DNA of 64,000 nucleotides, taken from assembly GCF_014196525.1 (NCBI RefSeq), contig NZ_JACIDX010000003.1, forward strand, positions 62,001-126,000, written 5' to 3'. This DNA comes from Novosphingobium sediminicola. GTDB taxonomy: Bacteria > Pseudomonadota > Alphaproteobacteria > Sphingomonadales > Sphingomonadaceae. A program made the translations under genes and the position numbers. This document shows, in pieces, positions 27,763 to 36,289 of this stretch (its first letter is position 1; the number at the start of each line of letters is the position of its first letter). Below the pieces are notes generated by a model, which saw only the letters and a list, made by a program, of their open reading frames with translations, was not told where the DNA came from and made no database searches.

Positions 27763-28788
27763 GCCGCGATCAATCACCGCCCGGTTGCGCCCGGAGCGTT
27801 TGGCCTCATAAAGCGCCTTGTCCGCCGCCTCCATCAGCGCGAGGCGGCGGTCCTCGCGGTCGGGCTGGCATCCCGCGCCCCCCACGCTGATCGTCACCCG
27901 GTCGGACACCGGCGAGGTGGAATGGGCCAGATCCAGCGCCTCAACCGCATCGACGACGCGCTGGCCCAGCATGGCCAGATGGCTCATCGGCGTGGCGGGC
28001 AGCACGACGACAAATTCCTCACCGCCCAGCCGCACCACCAGATCCTTGGGGCGGCGGAATGCGGCCTGAACGGACTGCGCCACCTTGCGCAGCACCTCAT
28101 CCCCGGCCAAATGGCCATAGGTGTCGTTGAACTGCTTGAAGTGGTCGATGTCGATGATGAGCAGCGACAAAGGCTGGCGTTCGCGCGCGGCCTGACGCCA
28201 TTCGGTCTCGAAATATTCGTCGAAATAGCGCCGGTTGCTCAGCCCCGTCAGTCCGTCGACATTGGTTAACCTTTGCAGCGCGAAATTGGCCTGCATCAGC
28301 TCCTGCTGGCTCTTGCGCAGCGCGCGATAGGCCTCATCGCGCTGAATCTGCGAGAGATAGGCCGCCGAATGATAGCGGATGCGCGCGATCAGCTCGATCC
28401 GGTCGGGCAATTTGACCAGATAATCATTGGCCCCTGCGCGAAAGGCATCGCTCTTGACGCTGGCTTCTTCCTTGGTGGACAAAACGATGATCGGAATGTT
28501 GCGCGTGTACGGATCGGCGCGATATTGACGCACCAGATCCAGCCCGTTGACCGAGGGCATCACCAGATCCTGAAGGATCACCGTGGGCTGCACCGTGCGG
28601 GCAATAGCCATCGCATCGAGCGGATTCGAACAATAGTGAAACTCGATCCCCGCCTCGTCCAGCAGCGCGCGGCGCACCGCCTCGCCCACCATGATCTGAT
28701 CATCGACCAACAGGACCATGATCGACTGATTGGGTATCGGTTCTTCGGGATCGCTCATATCGGGATCGACCGAAACCTGGGGGTTCAT
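27757..28788 (-). CDS. wspR: WspR: response regulator with diguanylate cyclase output
   Basis: A 343-residue protein: receiver domain (about 22-145, phosphoacceptor D74 in ILQDLVMP), a short coiled linker, then a GGDEF domain with the active variant GGEEF (255-259). An RxxD inhibitory site (R246-D249) sits five residues upstream, so product inhibition by c-di-GMP is expected. It is the last gene of the wsp operon and its start overlaps the wspF stop (ATGA). In Pseudomonas, phosphorylation by WspE makes WspR cluster and synthesise c-di-GMP, promoting biofilm. The same role is inferred here from order and domains. Confidence 0.93.
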   Translation of the reverse strand: MNPQVSVDPDMSDPEEPIPNQSIMVLLVDDQIMVGEAVRRALLDEAGIEFHYCSNPLDAMAIARTVQPTVILQDLVMPSVNGLDLVRQYRADPYTRNIPIIVLSTKEEASVKSDAFRAGANDYLVKLPDRIELIARIRYHSAAYLSQIQRDEAYRALRKSQQELMQANFALQRLTNVDGLTGLSNRRYFDEYFETEWRQAARERQPLSLLIIDIDHFKQFNDTYGHLAGDEVLRKVAQSVQAAFRRPKDLVVRLGGEEFVVVLPATPMSHLAMLGQRVVDAVEALDLAHSTSPVSDRVTISVGGAGCQPDREDRRLALMEAADKALYEAKRSGRNRAVIDRGL

Positions 28789-29810
28789 TCTGACAATCCT
28801 TTCGTCGAAAGCCGCAGGCCGGGAAGGTCGGTCAACCGGCGCGCGATCTGTTCGAGGGGAAGCACTTCGCGCGCCGCATCAAGCTGGAGCGCGGCCTTTG
28901 GCATACCATACACCGCGCTGGAAGCCTTATCCTGCGCAATGGTTAAATGCCCCTTGTCGCGCAACTCCTTCAATCCACGTGCCCCATCCGCGCCCATGCC
29001 GGTGAGGAGCAGGCCGGTCAGCGCGCCGGGCCAGAACTGACCCGCGCTGCGAAAGAAAACGTCGATGGAGGGGCGATAGGTGTGATCGGATGGTTCTCTG
29101 GAATAGCCCAGCCTTTCCGGTGACTTGAACACCAGATGATCGTCGGTGCCCGCCACCAGCACCTCGCCGGGCCGCACCCGGTCGCCTTCCTGCGCCAGAC
29201 GCACCGACAGCGCACATTGATCGTCCAGCCACCGGGCGAGCCCTTCGGCAAAACGCGCGTCGACATGCTGGACAATGACGATCCCGGCGGGAAATCCGGC
29301 AGGCAGCGCTTTGAGGATCGCGGCCAGCGCCGCCGGGCCGCCCGCCGATGCGCCAATGGCGATCAATTGGCTGGTGGCGCCGCGCTCGATGCCTTTGGGC
29401 GCAGGAGCGCTGCTTCCGGCATCAATCAACCTGCCCACCGCCTCGATCTTGGTCAGCAGCGGATGTTTGCCCGCCATCGGCGCGCCATGCAGCAAGGGCG
29501 TATCCACCGCATCGAGCGCGCCCTTGCCCATCGCGGCAAAGACCTGCGCGGCATTGCTTTCGATATCGGATGTCACCACCAGAATCGCGCAGGGCGCCTC
29601 GGCCATGATGCGGCGCGTGGCCTCCACCCCGTTCATGCGGGGCATCACCAGATCCATCAGGATGATGTCGGGCCGGTCGCGCAGCGCCATTTCTACCGCC
29701 TCGACCCCATCGGCGGCGGTCCATGCCACCTGATGCTGGGGTGCCTGCGCCAAAACCCGGCGCAATGCCTCAATCGCCAGCGGCAAGTCATTGACGATAC
29801 CTATTCTCAT
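28785..29810 (-). CDS. wspF: WspF: CheB-type methylesterase
   Basis: A 341-residue protein with an N-terminal receiver domain (D53 in LMDLVMPRMNG) and a C-terminal methylesterase whose triad can be placed: Ser in IGASAGGPAAL, His in VIVQHVDARF and Asp in LLLTGMGADG. In the Wsp pathway it demethylates WspA and so resets the system; its loss locks WspR on. Overlaps both neighbours by four bases. Confidence 0.92.
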   Translation of the reverse strand: MRIGIVNDLPLAIEALRRVLAQAPQHQVAWTAADGVEAVEMALRDRPDIILMDLVMPRMNGVEATRRIMAEAPCAILVVTSDIESNAAQVFAAMGKGALDAVDTPLLHGAPMAGKHPLLTKIEAVGRLIDAGSSAPAPKGIERGATSQLIAIGASAGGPAALAAILKALPAGFPAGIVIVQHVDARFAEGLARWLDDQCALSVRLAQEGDRVRPGEVLVAGTDDHLVFKSPERLGYSREPSDHTYRPSIDVFFRSAGQFWPGALTGLLLTGMGADGARGLKELRDKGHLTIAQDKASSAVYGMPKAALQLDAAREVLPLEQIARRLTDLPGLRLSTKGLSE

Positions 29811-32104
29811 GCCGCACCTTCCCCGATCAGGTCTATCACGGCATCAATCAGAGCATCATTCTGGAAACTACCTTTGGTCAGGTAATAATCTGCCCCCACT
29901 TCCAGCCCGCGCAACCGGTCCTCCTCGCGATCCTTATAGGACAGGATCATCACCGGCAGGGCCTTGAGCACGGGGTCGTGGCGGATGCGGCGCACCAGTT
30001 CGATCCCGTCCATGCGCGGCATGTCGATGTCGCTGACCACCAGATCGAAACCACCCTGACGCAGCGCGTTCCAGCCATCCATGCCATCGACCGCGACTTC
30101 GACATCATAACCGTGATGATCGAGCAGTTTACGCTGCAATTCGCGCACGGTGAAGGAATCGTCGACCACCAGCACCCGCTTGCGCCGCGCGCCGCTCTGG
30201 GCGCCAATCTCGCGCCCGACCGGGGCCAGACGGTCCGTCGCCGCCAGCTTTTCCAGCGAGCGCAGCATATCCTCGACATCGATGATCAGCAAAGGCGCGC
30301 CATCCTCCGTCAGCGAGGCTGCGCTGATATCCTTGATTTTGCCCAGACGCGGATCGAGCGGTTGCACCACCAGTTCGCGCCCGCCGGTAAAACCATCAAC
30401 CACCAGCGCGAACATATGCTCCCCTGCCCCCAGCAGGACCACGCAAAGCTCCTCCGGCACACCTTCAGGCGCGGCGCAGCCCAGCACCTGATGCGCGCCC
30501 ACCAGCCCTACAGCAGCGCCATCTATCAGGATATGCTGACGCCCTTCGAGCGTGCGGACCTGATTGGCAGGCACTTTCATCGCGCCTGCAATATGCGCAA
30601 AGGGAAAGGCATAAGGCTCGCCGCCAATATCGACCAGCAGCGCGCGCACCACCGAGAGCGTCAGCGGCAATTCCAGCCGGAATCGCGTACCCTCGCCATG
30701 GCGCGAGATGATCCGCACGCGCCCGCGCACCTGACGGATCATGTCCTGAACAATGTCCAGCCCCACGCCGCGCCCCGAAATCTCGGTGACATCGCTTTTC
30801 ATGGTAAAACCGGGCAGGAACAGGAATTCGAGCAATTCGGCCTCGCTCAGGCGGGCCACGGTGTCCTGTGCGGCCAGACCGCGCGCGATGATCGTGCGGC
30901 GGATCGCGTCCAGATCGATGCCGCGCCCATCGTCCGACACGTTGATCTGCAAGGCGCCCGCCTGATGGCTGGCCTCGACGCGGATGAAGCCTTCGGCAGG
31001 CTTTCCTGCGGCGCGGCGCTCCTCGGGGCTTTCCATGCCATGATCCAGCGCATTGCGCAGCAAATGGCCCAGCGGCGCGTCCAGCTTTTCCAGAATGTCG
31101 CGGTCCACCTGGGTGCGTTCGCCCAGAATTTCGAATCGGACCTGTTTGCCCAATTCGCGCGCAATATCGCGCACCATGCGGGGAAAAGCGCCCATCCCAT
31201 CGCCAAAGGGCCGCATCCGCACCATAAGCGCCTGATTATACAGGCGATGGGCCAGATTGGTCGTGCGATGGTTCGAGGCTTCGAGTTCGTCGAGCCCGCC
31301 CGACAATTGCCGCCGGCAATCGAACAGCCTGCGCCGCGCTTCTTCCAGAGCCGATGCGGCGCGTTCGTCCAACATGTTGACCGGCAGCGCCGCCTGCAAG
31401 GCGTCCAGCGCAGCGGCGGCCTGATGATGCATCCGTTTGAGCCGCAAGAGCGATTGTTCGAGCGGGGCCAGACGCCGGGTTTCGACCAGAGATTCCCCGG
31501 CCATATCAAGCAGGCGGTTGAGATTTTCCGCGCTGACCCGCAAAGCGCGGTCCCCCGCCTCGCCCGCCCTTTCGGGCAGCAGCCTTTCGGGCGAAACCGC
31601 AGCAGGCGTTTCGGGCAGGATTTCAGGCACGGCGGGCACGATTGCGACCTGGCCTGGCACCGATACCTCTTCCGGCACACGATCCTCATCGACCGGGGCC
31701 GCAGGAGTCGCCGTCAGTGCGGCGGCAAAGCGATCCGCATCAGTCTGCCAGATATCCTCGTCAAACCCGTTCTCGCCTTCGCCTTGCGCGGCCAGCGCCG
31801 AGAGCAGATCGACCCCGCTGAGCAGCAGGTCGATCTGGGCCGGAGCCAGACGCACCCGCCCACCCTGCGCCAGAACGAAGAGATCCTCCATCGCATGGGC
31901 CACCGTGACCGCCGGATGAACGCCCACGATCCGCGCCGCGCCCTTCAGCGAATGGGCCGCGCGCATGCAGCATTCCAGCATATCGCCCTGGCAAGGGTCC
32001 TTTTCCAGCGCCAGCAAGGCGTCGGTCAGAGCCTTGGTCTGCTCCTCGGCCTCGATCCGGAACAGATCGCGCAGCGAGAGCGATGAAGGGTCCAGATGCT
32101 TCAT
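29807..32104 (-). CDS. wspE: WspE: hybrid CheA-type histidine kinase with receiver
   Basis: 765 residues in the order HPt (H51 in AAHSLKGAARIVG), a Pro/Glu-rich linker, dimerisation helices, HATPase (N-box LLRNALDHGME, G-boxes DDGRGIDLDAI and GRGVGLDIV), CheW-like coupling domain, and a C-terminal receiver (VLVVDDSF, D in VVSDIDMPRMDG). This is the WspE domain layout. It receives signal from WspA through WspB/WspD and phosphorylates WspR and WspF. Cytoplasmic. Confidence 0.94.
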   Translation of the reverse strand: MKHLDPSSLSLRDLFRIEAEEQTKALTDALLALEKDPCQGDMLECCMRAAHSLKGAARIVGVHPAVTVAHAMEDLFVLAQGGRVRLAPAQIDLLLSGVDLLSALAAQGEGENGFDEDIWQTDADRFAAALTATPAAPVDEDRVPEEVSVPGQVAIVPAVPEILPETPAAVSPERLLPERAGEAGDRALRVSAENLNRLLDMAGESLVETRRLAPLEQSLLRLKRMHHQAAAALDALQAALPVNMLDERAASALEEARRRLFDCRRQLSGGLDELEASNHRTTNLAHRLYNQALMVRMRPFGDGMGAFPRMVRDIARELGKQVRFEILGERTQVDRDILEKLDAPLGHLLRNALDHGMESPEERRAAGKPAEGFIRVEASHQAGALQINVSDDGRGIDLDAIRRTIIARGLAAQDTVARLSEAELLEFLFLPGFTMKSDVTEISGRGVGLDIVQDMIRQVRGRVRIISRHGEGTRFRLELPLTLSVVRALLVDIGGEPYAFPFAHIAGAMKVPANQVRTLEGRQHILIDGAAVGLVGAHQVLGCAAPEGVPEELCVVLLGAGEHMFALVVDGFTGGRELVVQPLDPRLGKIKDISAASLTEDGAPLLIIDVEDMLRSLEKLAATDRLAPVGREIGAQSGARRKRVLVVDDSFTVRELQRKLLDHHGYDVEVAVDGMDGWNALRQGGFDLVVSDIDMPRMDGIELVRRIRHDPVLKALPVMILSYKDREEDRLRGLEVGADYYLTKGSFQNDALIDAVIDLIGEGAA

Positions 32105-32757
32105 GCCAGAAAACGCTCCATAGCGGCAAAGACCAGATCCTCGTCCAGCCGTCCCACCTGCATCCCCTGCCAGTTCAGCAGGCCGCGCGTATAGGCCGAG
32201 GCCGAACGGGCCAGAGTGGCCGGAACGGCGCGCAACCGGCGCGTGTCATGGTTGCGTAAATGCTGCACCTCATCGACCGGAAAGGCCAGACGGCGGCCAT
32301 CATGGCGCACCACCACCAGCCGCCCATGTTCGCCCACCGCCATCGGCCCGATCAGAAGTTGGGCGATCGAGACGCAGATCACCAGTTCGCCGCGCACATT
32401 GACCAGTCCCATCAGGCCCGGATGCCCCCGATGCGGCAAAGTATGAACCGGGCGCAGGCGCAAAATCTCATCCAACACCAGCGTCGGCAGGGCAAACCAT
32501 TCGGCGCCCAGCCGAAAGACCATCACCGATTCCCCGCCGCCGTGGTCGGCATGCCCCTCCGCCTTTGCGACGGGCGAGGCATCGTGATCCACCGGCAGAT
32601 CGCGGTCGAGCAGCATGGCCGCCGCCTGCGAAAAGCGGGGGCAATTGCGGCAATGGGAATGGCGCGGCAATTCGGGACATGACTTATCCCCTTGAATCCC
32701 TATGACTTTCCAGCAGGCGTCGATCTGCGGCCCGGTCGCGGAACGATGCTGTCCCAT
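32101..32757 (-). CDS. wspD: WspD: CheW-like coupling protein with Cys-rich N-terminus
   Basis: A 218-residue protein. The first 45 residues contain a cysteine motif (C15, C27, C36, C39 within CWKVIGIQGDKSCPEL and HCRNCP) that is characteristic of WspD and may bind a metal. A CheW domain follows from about residue 75 (VMVFRLGAEWFALPTL, GLVNVRGELVICV). It links the receptor WspA to the kinase WspE. It overlaps wspE by four bases and touches wspC by one base. Confidence 0.9.
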   Translation of the reverse strand: MGQHRSATGPQIDACWKVIGIQGDKSCPELPRHSHCRNCPRFSQAAAMLLDRDLPVDHDASPVAKAEGHADHGGGESVMVFRLGAEWFALPTLVLDEILRLRPVHTLPHRGHPGLMGLVNVRGELVICVSIAQLLIGPMAVGEHGRLVVVRHDGRRLAFPVDEVQHLRNHDTRRLRAVPATLARSASAYTRGLLNWQGMQVGRLDEDLVFAAMERFLA

Positions 32758-34001
32758 CAGCTACTCCGTTCATCGCGGCGGCGCATCCGCTCGTCGAGCA
32801 GCCGCGCCCCGGCATGATCGCCCTCGCGGCGCAGCAGGAGCGCAAGATGGCCCAACGCCTCGACATTGCCCGGATCGAGATAGAGCACCTTGCGGTAATA
32901 ATGGGCGGCCGCCTTGCCCTGCCCGCCCGCATCGCTGATCAGACCCAGCAGCAGCAGCGCATCGGGCGAAGCGCCATTGTCGCGGATATGGGCCTGCGCG
33001 CCGCGTTCGGCTTCCTCAACGCGGCCATCGTCGGCCATCCGGCGCAAAGTGGCCAGATCGGGCACCTTGGCAGCGGCGGGATAGGCGATGGCTTGCCGAA
33101 CCGGCCTGTCGCGCTCCATCATCCGCGCAGGGGCTGCTCGTTTGGGCGCGACGGGGCGTATGGCGGCGCGGGCCGGGACTGCGATGATTGGCGCAGCGAT
33201 CGCCGCCTCCGGCGCGCGGCGAAAGGCAAAGGACATGGCCATGCCCGCCGAGACGAAGCCTTCCTCGCGCATCAATCCCGCCTCGGAATGGCCGACAAAC
33301 AGGGTGCCATCGGGGGCCAACAGGCGCCGCAGCACGGCAATCGCTTGTTTCTGGCGAGGTATATCGAAGTAAATCAGCATATTGCGGCAAAAAATGACAT
33401 CGAAACTCCCCGCCTGCGCCATAAAGCCAGGGGCGAAAATATTGCCCTGACTGAAGCGGACCGGGGCGCGAACCTCTTCACGCAGCGCCCAACCATGAGG
33501 GACAGGATCGAAATAGCGGTCGCGAAAGCCCAGCTCGTGGCCGCGAAAGGAATTGCGGCCATAGACGCCCGCGCGCGCCATATCGATGGCAGGTTGGCTG
33601 ATATCGACCGCCTCGATGCTGAAGCGATGCGGGGCAATGCCGCTCTCCATCAGCGCCATGGCCATCGTATAGGCTTCTTCGCCCGTCGAGCAGGGCAGGC
33701 TGAGCAGGCGCGCACTGGCCAGCGGATCAGCGCGCAGGCGCGGGCCCAGCACATCACCCTCCATCGCGCGAAAGGCCTGAGGATTGCGGAAAAACCATGT
33801 TTCGGGGACGACAACGGCCTCGACCAGTTGCTGAACCTCGGCAGAGGAAGCCTGCAACAGCGCCCAATAGGCTTCGGTATCGCGGCTTGCGGTCTCGCGG
33901 CGGCGCGTCTCGACCGCGCGCTCAATCGCGCCCGGCCCGATGGTGGCCGCGCTCAGACCCATCACCCGTTCGAGCAGGTCGGCAAAGCGGGTGTCGGTCA
34001 T
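32757..34001 (-). CDS. wspC: WspC: CheR-type methyltransferase with TPR tail
   Basis: A 414-residue protein. The N-terminal two-thirds is a CheR methyltransferase: VPETWFFRNPQAF, the SAM-binding SLPCSTGEEAYTMAMAL, and VIFCRNMLIYFD. After a Pro/Ala-rich linker, residues about 350-405 hold TPR-like helices (AAHYYRKVLYLDPGNVEALG). This fusion is typical of WspC. It methylates WspA to sensitise the receptor. Overlaps wspB by four bases. Confidence 0.92.
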   Translation of the reverse strand: MTDTRFADLLERVMGLSAATIGPGAIERAVETRRRETASRDTEAYWALLQASSAEVQQLVEAVVVPETWFFRNPQAFRAMEGDVLGPRLRADPLASARLLSLPCSTGEEAYTMAMALMESGIAPHRFSIEAVDISQPAIDMARAGVYGRNSFRGHELGFRDRYFDPVPHGWALREEVRAPVRFSQGNIFAPGFMAQAGSFDVIFCRNMLIYFDIPRQKQAIAVLRRLLAPDGTLFVGHSEAGLMREEGFVSAGMAMSFAFRRAPEAAIAAPIIAVPARAAIRPVAPKRAAPARMMERDRPVRQAIAYPAAAKVPDLATLRRMADDGRVEEAERGAQAHIRDNGASPDALLLLGLISDAGGQGKAAAHYYRKVLYLDPGNVEALGHLALLLRREGDHAGARLLDERMRRRDERSS

Positions 34002-34426
34002 GGATAGGCCTCGATGCGCAAGGCCCCATCCAGCATTTCAGGCGGCAGCAGATCGGGCAGATCGACCCGCTGGATCAACCCGTCGGGACCAGTGGCAAAG
34101 GGGGCAAAATCCTCCGGTTCAAGCCGCAGCATCGTCGTGGCATTTTCCGCAATCAGGCCCAGCAGGGCATTGTGATGGCGCACCACGATGATCCGCGTGG
34201 ACAGCCTCCGCCGCGCAGGGCGCCCCAGATCGAGCTGGCACAGATCGACCACCGGCACAAATTGTCCTCGATATTCAAAGGTCTGATCCGTGGGCAGGTC
34301 GGCCGTATCAGGCCCCTGACGAATCGTCCGCAGGGGCGCCAGCGGCACGATCTCGACAATCCGCTCAGCCGCCAGCGCGAAGCTGCCTTCACCGATGCGG
34401 AAATGAAGAAAGAGCATGAGCCGCAA
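33998..34426 (-). CDS. wspB: WspB: CheW-like coupling protein
   Basis: A 142-residue single CheW domain (MLFLHFRIGEGSFALAAERI at the N-terminus, YRGQFVPVVDLCQL in the middle). It couples the methyl-accepting protein encoded 23 bp upstream to the kinase. Two CheW proteins (this one and WspD) are the norm for Wsp systems. Cytoplasmic, no cofactor motif. Confidence 0.9.
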   Translation of the reverse strand: MRLMLFLHFRIGEGSFALAAERIVEIVPLAPLRTIRQGPDTADLPTDQTFEYRGQFVPVVDLCQLDLGRPARRRLSTRIIVVRHHNALLGLIAENATTMLRLEPEDFAPFATGPDGLIQRVDLPDLLPPEMLDGALRIEAYP

Positions 34427-34449
34427 ATCCTGTCGTTACGCGCCCCTCA

Positions 34450-36030
34450 TCAGGCCGATGTCAGCTTGAAACGAGCGATACTGCCGTGCAGATTGGTCGA
34501 AACATGGTTGAGTTCTTCGATGGCCGAGGTCGACTGACGCAGGGATTCCACCGTCTGCTGGGTCGCCTCGCTCAATTGCACCAGCGCTTCGCTGATCTGC
34601 TCGGCGCCGGTGGCCTGGGTCTGCATCCCCTCGTTCACGCTTTCAAAACGCGGGGCCAGCGCCTGAACCTGCATGATGATGTCGGAGAACTTGTCGCCGA
34701 TGGCATGCACGTCATGCATCCCCCGGCGCACTTCCTCGGAGAATTTGTCCATGCCCATCACGCTGGCCGAAACGGCGGACTGGATATCCTTGACCATCTG
34801 TTCGATGTCATAGGTGGCCACGGCGGTCTGATCGGCCAGACGGCGGATTTCAGAGGAGACGACCGCAAAGCCGCGCCCATATTCGCCCGCCTTTTCCGCC
34901 TCGATCGCGGCATTGAGAGAGAGCAGGTTGGTCTGGTCGGCAACCTTGGTGATCGTGGTCACCACCTGATTGATATCGCCAGCTTTTTCATTGAGAACGG
35001 CCAGCTTGGCATTGATCGAATTGGCCGCTTCCATCACCTGTGCCATCGTGTCCTCCATCTCGGCCAGACCGCTGCGCCCGCCCGAGGCAAGGGCGGCGGC
35101 GGCCTCCGAAACGGCGGCCACATCGGTCATCGTGCGCACCAGTTCCTTGGAGGTAACGGCGATTTCGCGCGATGTCGCGCCGATCTGGGTGGTGGTTGCG
35201 GCCACTTCGGCGGCGGTGGCCTGCTGCTGCTTCGATGTGGCGGCAATCTCGGTCATCGAGGTGCTGACGCGGATGCCCGAACGCTGCACCTGCCCGACCA
35301 GCTCCATCACCTCTTCGGCCATGCGGTTAAAGCCTTCGCTCAGGTCACCCAGCTCATCCTCGCGCATGATCGGCATGCGCTGGGTGAAATCGCCCTGACG
35401 CATCGTATCCATCAGGCCCGTCAGGCGCTTGAGCGGCGGAATGATCGCGGAAAGCAGCATATAACCGGCCAGCAAAGCCACAGCCAGCGCAATCAGGAAG
35501 CCGACCGTCATCGAATTCTGCAAGGACACGATCTGCCCGCCGATCTCACCGATTCTTTCCACCGCGCGCTTCTGGTTGCCCTGCGCCAGGGTGCCAGTAT
35601 CGTCATAAGCGATTTTATAGCGCGAGAGCAGGACATCGGCCTGCCCTGTGCCAGCATAAACGTTCTGTTCGGCGCTGCGATAGGCGGCGTAATCGCGCTT
35701 AAAGCGGGCAAAGGCTTCGCGGTCGGTTTCGGTGAAGATCGTCGGCTCATAGGCCGCGATCATCGGTTCGACCGAGGATGGCGGGCTGTCCGCGCGGTTG
35801 GCGCCTTTCCCTTGGCCGACAGCCTCACGCGCCTTAAGGAAATCGGCCACCAGAGCATCCTTGAGCAGAGCGCTCTGATAAAGCCCGGCCACAGCATCGT
35901 TGTTCAGCGCAACGGCGTGGTCCTCGGTCATCGCCAAGCGTGAATGGGCAAAGATGCCAACGATCAGGATCGTCGCCACAATCCCTGTAAATCCCGCCAA
36001 AATCAGGGTGCGAATATTAAACTTGACCAT
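34450..36030 (-). CDS. wspA: WspA: methyl-accepting surface sensor
   Basis: About 526 residues from the ATG at 36030, which has GAGAGG about 6-10 bases upstream; an in-frame start at 36057 is weaker. Order: TM1 (about 5-25), a periplasmic four-helix-bundle sensor (about 28-175), TM2 (about 178-200, FLIALAVALLAGYMLLSAI), HAMP (PPLKRLTGLMDTMRQGDF), and a methyl-accepting signalling domain with the tip VADQTNLLSLNAAIEAEKAG. It senses surface contact or envelope stress in Pseudomonas. It heads the seven-gene operon wspA-B-C-D-E-F-R. Confidence 0.93.
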   Translation of the reverse strand: MVKFNIRTLILAGFTGIVATILIVGIFAHSRLAMTEDHAVALNNDAVAGLYQSALLKDALVADFLKAREAVGQGKGANRADSPPSSVEPMIAAYEPTIFTETDREAFARFKRDYAAYRSAEQNVYAGTGQADVLLSRYKIAYDDTGTLAQGNQKRAVERIGEIGGQIVSLQNSMTVGFLIALAVALLAGYMLLSAIIPPLKRLTGLMDTMRQGDFTQRMPIMREDELGDLSEGFNRMAEEVMELVGQVQRSGIRVSTSMTEIAATSKQQQATAAEVAATTTQIGATSREIAVTSKELVRTMTDVAAVSEAAAALASGGRSGLAEMEDTMAQVMEAANSINAKLAVLNEKAGDINQVVTTITKVADQTNLLSLNAAIEAEKAGEYGRGFAVVSSEIRRLADQTAVATYDIEQMVKDIQSAVSASVMGMDKFSEEVRRGMHDVHAIGDKFSDIIMQVQALAPRFESVNEGMQTQATGAEQISEALVQLSEATQQTVESLRQSTSAIEELNHVSTNLHGSIARFKLTSA

Positions 36031-36289
36031 GATCACCCTCTCGAAGCGCAAGCGCAAATCCCCGCGCCTGATATAAACGACTGACTTCGGAAGCTTCCAA
36101 CAATGTTCCGGCCCCGAAACCCTCCGGGTTTTTCCCAGCGACCCCTATTGGCTAAAACCCCATTTTGGCTAAGATAGTCTTAATAGAGGGGCAAATCCGT
36201 CGAATCCATCGCCGCCGGGAAGGGATTGATTAATCCTACCGGCGATATGGTAACACCAGAGAATAAGAACTGTTGCGGGGGATGCCCGA

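Noticed and set aside
29978..32086. A 702-codon open frame antisense to wspE
   Set aside because: It is a shadow of a conserved kinase gene in high-GC DNA; the translation is rich in His, Arg and Gln and shows no domain.
36148..36172. TTGGCTAA direct repeats between wspA and the GGDEF-EAL gene as an operator
   Set aside because: Only two short copies without a regulator nearby; too weak to annotate on its own.
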